DNA from: DATMNI01 sp035570275
Lineage (GTDB): Bacteria; Acidobacteriota; Terriglobia; Bryobacterales; Bryobacteraceae
Reading direction: 5' to 3'
Assembly: GCA_035570275.1 (NCBI GenBank)
Contig: DATMNI010000476.1
Location: 1 to 64,000, forward strand
DNA: 64,000 nucleotides
The notes beneath the pieces were generated by a model, which had not been told where the DNA came from, ran no database searches, and was given only the letters and a program-made list of their open reading frames with translations. Positions 18,470 through 27,887 of the stretch are shown here, in pieces; position 1 is the first letter of the stretch; the number at the start of each line of letters is the position of its first letter. The position numbers and the translations under genes were made by a program.

Positions 18470-18523
18470 TCTGTTCCTCCTCGGTTGCTTCTTAGAACTT
18501 ATGTACCTATTCGAAAGGAGACA

Positions 18524-18540
18524 TTGCATCTATCTTGCCA
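18524..18540 (-). promoter_or_regulatory. Sigma-54 promoter of PEP-CTERM gene 1
   Basis: Minus-strand TGGCAAGATAGATGCAA has exact GG-N10-GC spacing, five of six -24 bases and four of five -12 bases. The start site would be near 18514, giving a 45-nt leader that includes a strong Shine-Dalgarno before TTG 18469. Same architecture as the EPS operon promoter. Confidence 0.7.
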
Positions 18541-18646
18541 AAGATGAGAACACTCTTTATCCACTGAAAAGACGCATGAGGGCCAAATAGCTTGGGTTGC
18601 ACGAATCGAAACTTTGAGACTTCTGGCAAGCAATCGGGAAATCCCC

Positions 18647-20911
18647 TCAGTTCCCTGAGGTCGCAGACAGCGCCTGCGCCAACTTCGCTTCGGGCAGCGA
18701 GGGGTCCAGACGCATGGCCCGCTTCAACACCTCCCTGCCCTGAGCCACCTTCCCAGTCTTGAAATACGCCAACGACAGGTGATACTGGCGCACTGCCATA
18801 CCATCGTCGCGAAGCTGTTCCAGGTGTTGCAGAGCGGCGCCGTAGAGGCCCTTGCTATACAGAATCCAGCCCATCGTGTCCTGGACGTCCGGATCATTCG
18901 GCGCCAGTTCCACGGCGCGCTGGGCAAGTTTCAGGGCCTCGTCGGGGCGGTTCTCCCGCTCCAGCAGCAGATAGGCCAGGTTGTTATGCGCCATGGCATC
19001 GTTGGGATCCGCATCGATGATCTGCTGATAATGTGCCGCGGCGCCGCGGTAATCGCCCGTGACATGCTCGATCTTGGCCAGCAGCATCCGCACCGTCTGG
19101 CTTGACGGACTTAACGCCAGGAGTTCAGACGCCTCCTTCTTCGCGTCCGCCAGTTTGCCTTCCTGCGCGTCCAGGGTGGCCAGCGCCAGGGCCGCAGGGG
19201 TATACGCGGGATCGCCGCGCCGGGCAGCCACGAAAGCGTTGCGGGCTTCCGCTGGGCGGTTATTCAACAACAGGTACTCGCCGACGAACTCCTGGATGGG
19301 CGCAGAGGCCGGGTACTTGGCAGCGTACTCCTGCAACTTCGGCAGCAGCGCCGCGTTCTGGCTGGTGGCAGCATAGCTACGGGCCAGTAGTCCCAGAGCC
19401 CGCAGGTCTTGCGGGGACTTCGCCAGGACCTTCTCGAGAATCGTCCGGGCGTCCTGTTGCCGATTGGTCACCAGATTCAGCAGGGCTGACTGCAAGAGCA
19501 GTTCGTTCGTCTCGCCGAGTTTCAAGCCCTCGGCGATTCCTTTGCGAAATCCGTCGATGTCGTCGATGGAGGCCAATGCCCAGTTTCGCTGAACGATGAC
19601 TGGCAGCAGGCCGCGCTGCGCCGCCGGCGCTTCCTCGATCGTGCGCAGCGCCTCCCTGCCGGCGCGCATCGCGATGAACAGGCGAGCCAGATCGATGCGA
19701 GCGGGCAGAAGTTCCGCATCGAGTTTCAACGCCTCATTCAGTTCGGCGCGGGCCTGCAGGGCGGCGCCTCGCGCCAGGTGAATGCGCGCCAGATTGTAGT
19801 GTGCCTGGGCCGACCCGGGCTCAAGCCGCAGCACCGCCAGCAGATCTGCCTGGGCTTCCGCGTATTTGCCTTTGGTGGTGTATACCCAACTCCTTTGTGT
19901 CAGCGCGTGGCGGTCTTTCGGGTTCTTCTTCAGCGCTTCGGCGAGAATCCGCTCCGCGTCCGAACCTCGATTGGCCTGCAGGTACACCCCGATGAGCCGC
20001 GTGCGAGCGTCCCGATTCGCGGGATCGGCTTTGAGCAGCCGTTCGAGTTCGACGATACCTTCGGCGGCTTTACCCGTTTGCAGCAGATACGTGGCGTACA
20101 GATGCCGGAACCGGCTGTCCGTGATCGCCGCGAGCCGCTTATACGTGGCAACAGCCTCCTCTGCTTTGCCCAGGGCCAAGGCCACGGTGCCGTAGCCGGC
20201 CAAAGCCTCCGCGTTTTCGGGCTGGACCTGGAGCGCGGCCTGGAACTGCTGCGACGCGTCGGCCACCCTGCCGGCCAGGGCATAGAATTCCGCCAGGGCA
20301 AGGAAGGCGTCCAACAGTGGGGGGCGCTGGGCGGCGCATTCCTTCAGAATCTTTTCCGCACCGGCGAGATCACTGCCGATGATCTTCACCTTGGCGAGCG
20401 CCATGGAGGCGCGCAGGCTCTTCGGGAAGCGGTTCAGGACATCGGTGAGGCGCTGCTCGGCGTCTTTCTTCCGCCCGAGACGCCACTCCGCGGCCGCCAT
20501 CATATTCAGTGCCTCTTCATCATTCGGCGTCATCGCCAGGACCGTCCCCAGACGCTTCTGCGCCTCGGCGGCAAGGTTGGAATCACCGTTGAAGAGCATC
20601 AGACCCGCCAGTTTCATCTGCACGCCGGTGTGCTTCGGATCGAGTTGGCTCGCCTTCATGAGCACCGGGATAGCCGAGCCCTCGTCGCCGGCCGCCAGGT
20701 ACGCCAGGGCCAGTTGATAGTACGCCTCCGCATTCTTGGGCAGGACCTGGATGGCGTTCTTGAACTCCAGCGCCGCCCTGGCGTACTCCTTTTTCGCGTA
20801 GAGATTCTTGCCGCGCCGCAGGAATCTGGCCTGCCTCACTTCCGGGGACCTGGCACATCCGCTCAGAAGAACCCCGATCAGGAAAATCGCACTAATAAGC
20901 CTTTTGTTCAT
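18647..20911 (-). CDS. prsT: PrsT-type TPR-repeat lipoprotein of the XrtA system
   Basis: 754 aa. Lipoprotein signal with lipobox LLSGC (Cys19), then EVRQARFLRRGKNLYAKKEY, the beginning seen in PEP-CTERM-associated TPR lipoproteins (TIGR02917-like). The rest is about 18-20 tetratricopeptide repeats, e.g. PENAEALAGYGTVALALGKA and DPNDAMAHNNLAYLLLERE. It is predicted to be membrane-anchored and to scaffold protein-protein contacts during polysaccharide or PEP-CTERM export. It lies 124 nt after the degenerate activator on the same strand. A paralogue is at 25597-27855. Confidence 0.87.
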   Translation of the reverse strand: MNKRLISAIFLIGVLLSGCARSPEVRQARFLRRGKNLYAKKEYARAALEFKNAIQVLPKNAEAYYQLALAYLAAGDEGSAIPVLMKASQLDPKHTGVQMKLAGLMLFNGDSNLAAEAQKRLGTVLAMTPNDEEALNMMAAAEWRLGRKKDAEQRLTDVLNRFPKSLRASMALAKVKIIGSDLAGAEKILKECAAQRPPLLDAFLALAEFYALAGRVADASQQFQAALQVQPENAEALAGYGTVALALGKAEEAVATYKRLAAITDSRFRHLYATYLLQTGKAAEGIVELERLLKADPANRDARTRLIGVYLQANRGSDAERILAEALKKNPKDRHALTQRSWVYTTKGKYAEAQADLLAVLRLEPGSAQAHYNLARIHLARGAALQARAELNEALKLDAELLPARIDLARLFIAMRAGREALRTIEEAPAAQRGLLPVIVQRNWALASIDDIDGFRKGIAEGLKLGETNELLLQSALLNLVTNRQQDARTILEKVLAKSPQDLRALGLLARSYAATSQNAALLPKLQEYAAKYPASAPIQEFVGEYLLLNNRPAEARNAFVAARRGDPAYTPAALALATLDAQEGKLADAKKEASELLALSPSSQTVRMLLAKIEHVTGDYRGAAAHYQQIIDADPNDAMAHNNLAYLLLERENRPDEALKLAQRAVELAPNDPDVQDTMGWILYSKGLYGAALQHLEQLRDDGMAVRQYHLSLAYFKTGKVAQGREVLKRAMRLDPSLPEAKLAQALSATSGN

Positions 20912-21034
20912 GATTCTACCTACCTACCCCGATGTTCGGCAAGATACCGCCGGACTCATTGGAAGCGGATCGCCCAATCGAATCGGACCGGCATGTTCTT
21001 GATATAGAAATGCCCTTCCAGCTTGGATTCAGAA

Positions 21035-21883
21035 TCATGCCGGGCGGCCTTCCTGAACTTCGGCGCCACTCAGCCGGCAGGTCTTCATCTTGTAAAGCGG
21101 ACCGATAGCTGATATGAAGGCTTTCGGCCGTCCGGCGCCGGTTCCAGCGGTGATTTTGCAGCGTGTGCATAGAATGATCCCCGACTCGAGTTCGCGAGCC
21201 GCTCTACGCACCTGCTCCTTCAACGGCAACTGCTGTGCATGGGCAGGATCGGCGTGCGCGCGCTTCCGCAGATCTTCCGCCATCTCGCGGGCGTTCCCGG
21301 AGAGCACGCACGAGGCCGCATAGTTTGAAGGTTCCCGTAGATTGCCAGGCCAGGCATAGCCCTGTAGCCCGCGGAGCAACTCCGCGGGCGGAACGCATGG
21401 CGTGATTCCCGCGTTTGCTGCGTGCTCCTGGAGAAACTCTTTAAAGAGTTGGGCGATGTCCTCCTGCCGCTGCCGCAAAGGTGGAATTGTGATCGTTACT
21501 CCGGCGATACGGTGATACAGTGCCGCGCAGAAGCGCTGTTGGCTCACCAGGAGGTTCAACGGTTCCGAGGAGGTGCAGATCGTTCTTGGTGGATGGTCCA
21601 GGGCCAAGCTTTCGTCCAACGCGGCGAGTAGTTGATCCTGGCCTCTCCTGTCCAGCCGGTTTACACCTTTTAGAAGTACCCAACCTCCCAGAGCCAGGCA
21701 CGAATGCAGCGGCGGGACGGTTTGCTCCGCCGCCGCTACGCTTCGCGTGAGTGGTTGGCCGGCCGCAAAGCGGGAATGCAGGTACCTGGCCAGGGTCTCC
21801 TTCCCGGCGCCGGTCTCACCTTCGATGAGAAGAGGCACTGCCAATCGCGCGAGTTCGCCGGCTCTTCTTTCGAGATCGCTCAT
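21035..21883 (-). pseudogene. Degenerate sigma-54 activator (AAA+/Fis) homologue
   Basis: 282-aa open frame related to sigma-54 enhancer-binding proteins but lacking key parts. Walker A (EGETGAGKETLARYLHS) and the late AAA+ segment FCAALYHRIAGVTITIPPLR with YAWPGNLRE are kept. The GAFTGA loop and about 40 surrounding residues are missing, and Walker B reads GGWVLLKGVNRLD instead of LFLDEI. At the C-terminus the Fis helix-turn-helix (TLQNHRWNRRRTAESLHISY) is in another frame: about 21166 one base and about 21093 two bases are missing, so the open frame skips it and returns at LYKMKTCRL. It cannot remodel sigma-54 holoenzyme; a dominant-negative or purely relic state is possible. Confidence 0.65.
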
Positions 21884-21930
21884 TGGAGCCGAGGCGCCAA
21901 AGTTGACTGTGCCATGAGAGTGTCACTCAG

Positions 21931-21946
21931 GCAATCCAGTTACCAC
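21931..21946 (-). promoter_or_regulatory. Possible sigma-54 promoter before degenerate activator
   Basis: Minus-strand TGGTAACTGGATTGCC has exact GG-N10-GC spacing, with four of six -24 and four of five -12 bases, about 50 nt upstream of ATG 21883. It is weaker than the three main sites, and GG-N10-GC alone occurs by chance in GC-rich DNA. Confidence 0.35.
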
Positions 21947-21980
21947 ACACTTACTCCTTTGAATACCGTGAATCTTACCG

Positions 21981-21998
21981 GCTACCTGCGGAGGTAGC
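21981..21998. promoter_or_regulatory. Palindrome between divergent activator and exosortase genes
   Basis: GCTACCT-GCGG-AGGTAGC is a perfect 7-bp inverted repeat in the 210-bp divergent intergenic region. There is no T-run, so it is more likely an operator than a terminator. Confidence 0.35.
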
Positions 21999-22093
21999 GA
22001 CAATGTTTTGCATAAAATGAGAATGTTTTTCGACATCCGCGGTGTAGCGGACAGCAAGGCGCATTCTTACAATCGTTTCCACTCGGAGTCTCG

Positions 22094-23017
22094 TTGGCAG
22101 GACAAGTGCTAATAGTTCATTTCCATATGGCCGGGGCCGCAACTTCGATTCCCGAGAAAAACCACGCACCGCAGCGTGCCGGCGCCGTCTGGTATCAGAT
22201 TGTCATCGCAGCGGCAATCATTCTGTATCTCTATGCCGGCGTGATTGTCGAAATGGCAGGCGAATGGTGGACGACCCCGAGCCAGTCCCAGGGGTTGTTG
22301 ATCGCGCCGCTGGCGCTCTACGTAGCCTGGTTGCGACGACGCCGCCTGTTTAACGAGCCAGCCGTTCCCGACGGGCGAGGGCTCTGGCTGATCGCACTGG
22401 GTTGCTTCCTTTTCCTGGGCGGAAAACTGGCGGCCGAATACTACGTTACGAGACTTTCGCTGGTCGTCCTGCTGCTCGGCTGTACCTGGACCTTTTGGGG
22501 GTTGATTCGAGTGCGAACGCTCGCGCTGTCGTTCCTCCTGCTGGTAACCATGATTCCTATGCCGGCCCTCGTCTTCAATTTGCTCTCGACCCCGCTCCAG
22601 CTTCTTGCCTCCCGCATTGCTACAGAGATTGCGCAGATGGTCGGCGTATCGGTCTATCGGGACGGCAACATCATCCATCTGGCCGGCATTTCTCTTGGCG
22701 TAGAAGAAGCCTGCAGCGGACTTCACTCGCTGTCGGCTCTGTTCGTCGGCGGGATTCTCCTCGGATACCTGAACTGTTCCGGCATGCTGGCCCGCGCGGC
22801 GGTAGTCTTGTCGTCAACCCCGATTGCGATCGCGATGAATGTGGTGCGCGTGACGGGCACCGCGATTCTCGCCGATTCTCGCGAAGAGTTTGCCATGGGT
22901 TTCTACCACGCATTCTCCGGCTGGCTTGTGTTTCTTGGCGGCTTCTTTTTGCTCTACGCTTTTTCGATGGCCATTCACCATGTGTTCGACAGGCACTTAA
23001 AGGTGGCGGCTGCATGA
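22094..23017 (+). CDS. xrtA: Exosortase (XrtA/EpsH type)
   Basis: 307-aa membrane cysteine transpeptidase that cleaves PEP-CTERM proteins. About eight membrane helices; the catalytic residues are visible as Cys207 in EEACSGLHSLSALFV, Arg252 in MNVVRVTGTAILAD and His272 in GFYHAFSGW. Start TTG 22094 is supported by CGGAG 5-6 nt upstream; ATG 22127 lacks a Shine-Dalgarno and is the alternative. It overlaps epsI by ATGA. A separate EpsI, PrsT, ExeA-like ATPase and EpsB-type sugar transferase around it place it in the exosortase A class rather than the fused exosortase-EpsI types. Confidence 0.9.
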   Translation: MAGQVLIVHFHMAGAATSIPEKNHAPQRAGAVWYQIVIAAAIILYLYAGVIVEMAGEWWTTPSQSQGLLIAPLALYVAWLRRRRLFNEPAVPDGRGLWLIALGCFLFLGGKLAAEYYVTRLSLVVLLLGCTWTFWGLIRVRTLALSFLLLVTMIPMPALVFNLLSTPLQLLASRIATEIAQMVGVSVYRDGNIIHLAGISLGVEEACSGLHSLSALFVGGILLGYLNCSGMLARAAVVLSSTPIAIAMNVVRVTGTAILADSREEFAMGFYHAFSGWLVFLGGFFLLYAFSMAIHHVFDRHLKVAAA

Positions 23018-23625
23018 TGCCAGGCTGGAAGTTCCTGTCGACCGTTGGCATTCTGGCAGCAACCGCTTCGCTCTCGGCGCTGAGCGAAGGCCGTCTCTCG
23101 AGTTCGTTACGGCATCCTCTTGAGGCCATCCCGGCCAACCTCGCCGGATATCGCGTCACGGAACGCTCGGAACTGGATTCGGCTGTCGTGAAAGTGCTTC
23201 AGGCGACCACATACCTGGCACGAAACTACGAGGGCAACCAGGGCCCGGTGGGCCTGTTTATCGCTTATTATGACCGGCAGCGCGCCGGCGTAACCATGCA
23301 TTCGCCAAAGCACTGCCTTCCAGGAAGCGGCTGGGAGATCCTCGGTCAGACTGTCGTGGCGGCGCGAGGCGCCAGCATCAATCGACTCATGGTTCGGAAC
23401 CTGGAAGCGAAGTATGCGGTCTACTACTGGTATCAGTCTCCCGACCGGATTGTCGCGAGTGAACTTACGGGCAAGCTTTGGCTGGTCTGGGACTCGCTGT
23501 CACGCGGCCATACCGCCGGTTCCTTAGTCCGGCTCATTGTGCCGGAGTCGCCGGATGCCGACCAGCGAGCGGTGGCGTTTGCCTCCAGCCTCATTCCGGA
23601 AATTCAGAAGTGTTTGGGGGATTGA
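23014..23625 (+). CDS. epsI: EpsI family protein
   Basis: About 203 aa. N-terminal signal/anchor FLSTVGILAATASLSALSE, then ANLAGYRVTERSELDSAV, and the family hallmark MHSPKHCLPGSGWEI with a conserved His and Cys, then VYYWYQ. EpsI proteins accompany exosortase, often fused to it, and are thought to act in the same export/processing step; the mechanism is unknown. ATG 23014 overlaps the exosortase stop (ATGA), with AGGTGG upstream; a second ATG follows at once (23017). The in-frame extension to 22402 is inside exosortase and is not coding. Confidence 0.88.
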   Translation: MMPGWKFLSTVGILAATASLSALSEGRLSSSLRHPLEAIPANLAGYRVTERSELDSAVVKVLQATTYLARNYEGNQGPVGLFIAYYDRQRAGVTMHSPKHCLPGSGWEILGQTVVAARGASINRLMVRNLEAKYAVYYWYQSPDRIVASELTGKLWLVWDSLSRGHTAGSLVRLIVPESPDADQRAVAFASSLIPEIQKCLGD

Positions 23626-23759
23626 TGGATCCGCCTGCCTCGTTATGTAAGCGAACCTTGACTGTTCCACCACGGCTCCGGGCCGCGCCGCTGGTACTTC
23701 GCGTCTTTGGCTCCCGATAAAGAGTTTAGCGTCCAAGTTGCCGTTGGTTACGGATATCA

Positions 23760-25163
23760 ATGATTCAAGTATTCAGCCAATACGTTTCGCCGAAGCGCAT
23801 CGTGCTTTTCGGTGGAGAGGCCCTGTTAATTGCGCTCTCCATTTTCTGCGCAGCCTTGGTCCGCTTTTGGAGCGATCTCTCCAGCCTGCAGGCATACGTT
23901 GAATTCCCTGACTTCGGCTTCCCGCTGTTGACTATGGTAATCGCTTTTCAGGTCTGTTTCTACTACAACGATCTTTACGATCTGAACATGCAGCACGGGC
24001 GACGGGAACGGATGATCGATATCGCGCGGTCGATAGGCTCAGCCTGTTGTTTCCTGGGGCTATTGTATTTCCTGGTTCCGAGCCTGATCGTGGGCCGTGG
24101 CGTTCTGTTCATTGCCGCCGCATTGATCGGCATTTCTGCGGCAGGCACCCGGACGGCGCTCAACCGGGTCTGGCCCGCCACAGCTATGGCGCAAAACATC
24201 CTGATCTTAGGTTGTGGACCAATGGCGCTGAAGGTCGGCCGCGAATTCAGCCGGAGAAGGGATTTGAACGTTCACATCGTAGCCCTTACGTGGCAGGATG
24301 CCACTCCGCCGCCTGAAACTGCCTTCGGGTACCCGATCTTTGGCCCGGTCGGCGATATCGAAACGTTTGTGGCCCAGGGAAATGTCTCGCGCATTGTCGT
24401 CGCCATGGAGAACCGGCGAGGAATGCTCCCCGTCCGATCTCTGGTCAAGTTGCGGGTTACGGGCGTGCGCATCGAGGATGCCCATACGGCCCTGGCCGCC
24501 CTGACCGGCAGAATTTGGCTGGAGACCGTACACCCTAGTTGGTTCGTATTTTCGGACGGTTTTCGCCGTTCCAGGCTAATGTTGGAGTTGAAGCGTACGC
24601 TGGACTTGGCCCTTGGTTTAGTCGGTATGATTTTCTCTTTGCCGGTTATGTGCCTGGTAGCTGTGGCGGTGAAACTGGACTCCAGAGGCCCTGTTCTCTA
24701 TCGCCAAACCCGGGTTGGTTATCAAGGCCGGCCCTTCGAAGTCCTTAAGTTCCGGTCCATGCGCACCGACGCCGAGCAACTGAACGGAGCCCAATGGGCT
24801 TTGGAAAGCGATCCAAGAGTAACGCGTGTGGGAGGGTTCTTGCGTAGTTACCGGCTGGATGAACTGCCGCAATTCGTCAACGTCATCCGGGGCGAGATGA
24901 GTTTCGTCGGGCCACGCCCGGAACGGCCGGCCTTTGTAGATGTGCTCCGCAAACTCATCCCCTATTATGATGAGCGGCATTCGGTAAGGCCGGGACTTAC
25001 TGGCTGGGCTCAGGTCCAATACCAATACGGCGCCAGCGTAGAGGATACACGCATGAAACTGGAATACGACCTCTTCTATTTAAAGAATTTATCCTTGCTG
25101 TTTGACCTCGCCATTGTCTTCGATACCGTGAGAATCGTTCTGTTAGCGAAGGGTGCCCGCTAA
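23760..25163 (+). CDS. XrtA-system polyprenyl-phosphate sugar transferase (EpsB type)
   Basis: 467 aa. Four or five N-terminal membrane helices, a Rossmann-like CoA-binding segment (ILILGCGPMALKVGREFSRR), then the catalytic bacterial sugar transferase domain: KRTLDLALGLVGMIFSLPVM, RTRVGY-type segment, VLKFRSMRTDAE, LDELPQFVNVIRGEMSFVGP and the RPGLTGWAQV end. It loads the first sugar phosphate onto undecaprenyl phosphate. The layout and neighbours match the exosortase-associated family (TIGR03013-like). It starts 134 nt after epsI, probably in the same transcript. Confidence 0.9.
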   Translation: MIQVFSQYVSPKRIVLFGGEALLIALSIFCAALVRFWSDLSSLQAYVEFPDFGFPLLTMVIAFQVCFYYNDLYDLNMQHGRRERMIDIARSIGSACCFLGLLYFLVPSLIVGRGVLFIAAALIGISAAGTRTALNRVWPATAMAQNILILGCGPMALKVGREFSRRRDLNVHIVALTWQDATPPPETAFGYPIFGPVGDIETFVAQGNVSRIVVAMENRRGMLPVRSLVKLRVTGVRIEDAHTALAALTGRIWLETVHPSWFVFSDGFRRSRLMLELKRTLDLALGLVGMIFSLPVMCLVAVAVKLDSRGPVLYRQTRVGYQGRPFEVLKFRSMRTDAEQLNGAQWALESDPRVTRVGGFLRSYRLDELPQFVNVIRGEMSFVGPRPERPAFVDVLRKLIPYYDERHSVRPGLTGWAQVQYQYGASVEDTRMKLEYDLFYLKNLSLLFDLAIVFDTVRIVLLAKGAR

Positions 25164-25209
25164 GGAATTGCCCTCTGCGCGAGAATCTGACTAAGTGTGC
25201 ATATTACGC

Positions 25210-25595
25210 GGCTTTCCCGATTCTGTGCACAGCGAGGAGCTCGAGGTTGCTGACTGCCAGTAGCCATTTGCTCGGTCCAGCGCATACCGGAGCGTTCCAT
25301 ACGATCTTTAATCGGGTCTTGCAGGCGCCTTCGACCGGGCCACTCGCAATCGGCTAACCGTTAGCGAGGTATTCGTTGTAGCGCATTTGGGAGCAGTTGC
25401 GATAGAGGTAGTTGGCGACCGTGTCGAGCGTTTTGCGTTTGGGACCGGACAGGCCGCGTTTGGTGATGCTCTGACGGATGCCTTTGACGACTTGGCCGAC
25501 CTAGCCGAAGAGAATTCGCAGAGTTCGGTCGAGGACCCAAAGGTCGGCTTCCAAGCTTCCTTCTGCGTGGAAGACGGTGAAGTTGCGGTCAGACA
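25210..25595 (-). pseudogene. ISKra4-like transposase C-terminal remnant
   Basis: Minus-strand blocks TKRGLSGPKRKTLDTVANYL, NCSQMRYNEYLANG, then PIASGPVEGACKT and (next frame) KDRMERSGMRWTEQMA match the C-terminal end of ISKra4-family transposases from memory. A stop replaces the usual Trp before PIASG and a frameshift follows, so it is dead. It directly abuts the 3-prime end of the second PrsT paralogue. It fills most of the gap after the sugar transferase. Confidence 0.65.
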
Positions 25596-25596
25596 C

Positions 25597-27855
25597 TCAC
25601 CATCCCGGCTCGCTGTTTTGAAGCGTCGGATCCCGCTGCAAGGCGGCGTTCAGCATCCGGCCCCCGGTCGCCTCATCGCCGGTCTTCAAATGCGACATTG
25701 CTAAGTGGAATTGATGCCGCGGCGTTGGTTCCTGGGCGGCCGCCGCCTGAAAATACCGTTTGGCGGTCGCGTAAATGCCCTTCCGGTAATAGGCGCATCC
25801 CATTGTGTCCTCTACGGTCGCATTCTCCGGGGCCAATTCCATCGCCCGCTGCGCGAACTGGAACGCCTCGTCCGGACTCCAGCCGGATAGTTGGTAGGCC
25901 AGGTTGTTCAATGCAACCAGGTTGGAGTCATCGATTGCCAGTACGGCCCGGTAGCGATCGATCCCTCCCAGCTTGTCGCCAGAGCTTTCGAGCGCAGCCA
26001 GTTGCAGCAGGACCGGGACATCTCTCGGTGACTTTGCGACGAGTGATTTCAGCCTGCTTCGTGCGGAGTCGGCCCGGTGCTCCCGCGCGTCGATGTCCGC
26101 CAACCCGAGCCCGGCATCCCTTTCATACCGTTGTCCGCCCGCTACCGCCGCCGCAAACGACTTGCCTGCCTCGCCGAGCATGCCCATCCCGAGATACCAC
26201 TGACCCGCCAACAACTGCAGAGCGGCGGATGATCGCTGCGCATCCAACAGCCCGGACAGTCTCTCCAAGGCTTTCGCCCGCTGCCCCTGGGCGGCGTAGG
26301 TGGCGAGCAGGAGCTTCACGGCCCGCAGATCGCCCGGCTGGCGTCGAAGCACTTCATCCGCCCCGGCGCGTGCCGACGCAAAATCCTCCTCCAGCAGATG
26401 GAGCATCGCTTCCTGCAGCACCAACTCCGGCACCCGTCTGGCACGCAATACCGGTGTCAGGAAATCCCGCAACTCCTTCCTCTTCCCAAGTGCCAGCCAT
26501 GCCCAGTTCCGCTCCACCACAATCGCCGGGAGGCTGCGCTGTTCGGCGGGGGCCTGATCCAGCAGTTCCAGCGCGCCCTTGGCGTCGCCGGCGCCCATCA
26601 GGTCGCGAGCCAGTTTGATCCGGACTGGCAGCGTTTCCGGACTCAGCCGCAGCGCCTCCCGCAACTCCTGGCGGTGGCTTGACTTCAAGCCTTCTGCATC
26701 ATAGGCGCGCGAAAGCGCGAAATGGGCTTCCGCCGAGTCTGGTTTGAAATGCAGAACCTGTTTCAAGTCCCGTTCCGCCTCAGCAGCCTTCCCGGATCGA
26801 AGGAACAAAGTCGCCCGCTGCAGCAATGCATCGGTGTCGTTGGCATTCCTCTCCAGCGCCGAATGCAGCAGCGCTTGCGCGCGGTCGGGTTGCCCGATTT
26901 CGAGATACGCCGAAGCCAGGCGGCTCCGGCTGGCCCGGTCGGCTGGGTCTTCCCGGACGATGCGCTCCAGTTCCGTCACCGCCCGGGTCCGATCTCCGGT
27001 CCTATACAGGAATAAAGCATAGAGACCGCGATATTGCCGATCCGGGAGTGCGGAAAGTCGTTTGTAGGTGTTCTGCGCCGCCGCGTTCCGCTTGGATTCG
27101 GTTTGCAGCACGGCCAGCGCCAGCAGCGCGGGACCGTTCTTTGGATCCAGCCGGATTGCTTCCTGAAATGACGCCTCGGCTTCTGGAACTCGCCCGCTCA
27201 GCAACAGAATCTGACCGAGCGCGAGTTGGGGCGTCGGCGACTTCGGCGTCTGTCTCGCTGCCTCTTTCAGGACGGCCTCGGCTCCCGCAGGATCCTTCCG
27301 GTTGAGCTTCATGCGGGCCAGCGCGATCGCCGCGTCGAGATGCTCCGGGGAACGGCGCAGGGCGTCTTCGAGCCGCTTGATGGCATCGTCCCGGCGGCCG
27401 AGCTGCCACTCAGCCAGCGCCAGGCTGTCATTCGCGTCGAGATTATTCGGCGCCTCCGCCACGACTCCGGCCAGGCGGCTGGCCGCATCTTCCACGACAC
27501 GCTGGTCGCGGCTCGTCAGCATCAGCTCCGCCAATTTCTGGCGTGCGCCGGTGTGAGCGGGGCTCAACCTTGCGGCAGTCGCCAGCGCACTCGCCGCGCG
27601 GCTGAAGTCGCCCATTTCGAGGCTGGCCAAGCCGAATTGGTAGTAGGGTTCTGCATCTTGCGGCATCGCCCGGACGGCGTTCCGAAATTCGAGCAAGGCG
27701 CGTGCTCCGTCCTTCTTGGTCAGGAGCCGCTTCCCTCTCTCCAGAAACCTTACTTCCTGCTGCTGCGGAGACCTTGAGCACCCGCCCAAGCAACAAAGCC
27801 CCAGCGACACAGTGATGAAAACTGAACAGTGATAGTGATTTAGTGCCAAGCTCAT
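25597..27855 (-). CDS. Second PrsT-like TPR lipoprotein
   Basis: 752 aa, clearly a paralogue of the protein at 18647-20911: lipobox CCLGGC (Cys26), QEVRFLERGKRLLTKKDGAR, then TPR repeats to the end. The last repeat reads HLAMSHLKTGDEATGGRMLN and stops soon after at DPTLQNSEPGW, about ten residues short of its paralogue (SLPEAKLAQALSATSGN), exactly where the transposase remnant begins; the C-terminus was probably replaced by the insertion. TPR core and lipobox are intact, so it may still be functional. ATG 27855 is chosen for the lipoprotein signal; an upstream ATG at 27904 with AGGAGGAG is in another frame. Confidence 0.8.
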   Translation of the reverse strand: MSLALNHYHCSVFITVSLGLCCLGGCSRSPQQQEVRFLERGKRLLTKKDGARALLEFRNAVRAMPQDAEPYYQFGLASLEMGDFSRAASALATAARLSPAHTGARQKLAELMLTSRDQRVVEDAASRLAGVVAEAPNNLDANDSLALAEWQLGRRDDAIKRLEDALRRSPEHLDAAIALARMKLNRKDPAGAEAVLKEAARQTPKSPTPQLALGQILLLSGRVPEAEASFQEAIRLDPKNGPALLALAVLQTESKRNAAAQNTYKRLSALPDRQYRGLYALFLYRTGDRTRAVTELERIVREDPADRASRSRLASAYLEIGQPDRAQALLHSALERNANDTDALLQRATLFLRSGKAAEAERDLKQVLHFKPDSAEAHFALSRAYDAEGLKSSHRQELREALRLSPETLPVRIKLARDLMGAGDAKGALELLDQAPAEQRSLPAIVVERNWAWLALGKRKELRDFLTPVLRARRVPELVLQEAMLHLLEEDFASARAGADEVLRRQPGDLRAVKLLLATYAAQGQRAKALERLSGLLDAQRSSAALQLLAGQWYLGMGMLGEAGKSFAAAVAGGQRYERDAGLGLADIDAREHRADSARSRLKSLVAKSPRDVPVLLQLAALESSGDKLGGIDRYRAVLAIDDSNLVALNNLAYQLSGWSPDEAFQFAQRAMELAPENATVEDTMGCAYYRKGIYATAKRYFQAAAAQEPTPRHQFHLAMSHLKTGDEATGGRMLNAALQRDPTLQNSEPGW

Positions 27856-27887
27856 AGTCGGATTCCGAATTTGTAAGACTGTACAAG

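Noticed and set aside
22048..22063. GG-N10-GC on the plus strand before exosortase
   Set aside because: Spacing fits sigma-54, but the -24 box (CGGACA) does not match TGGCAC, so it looks accidental.
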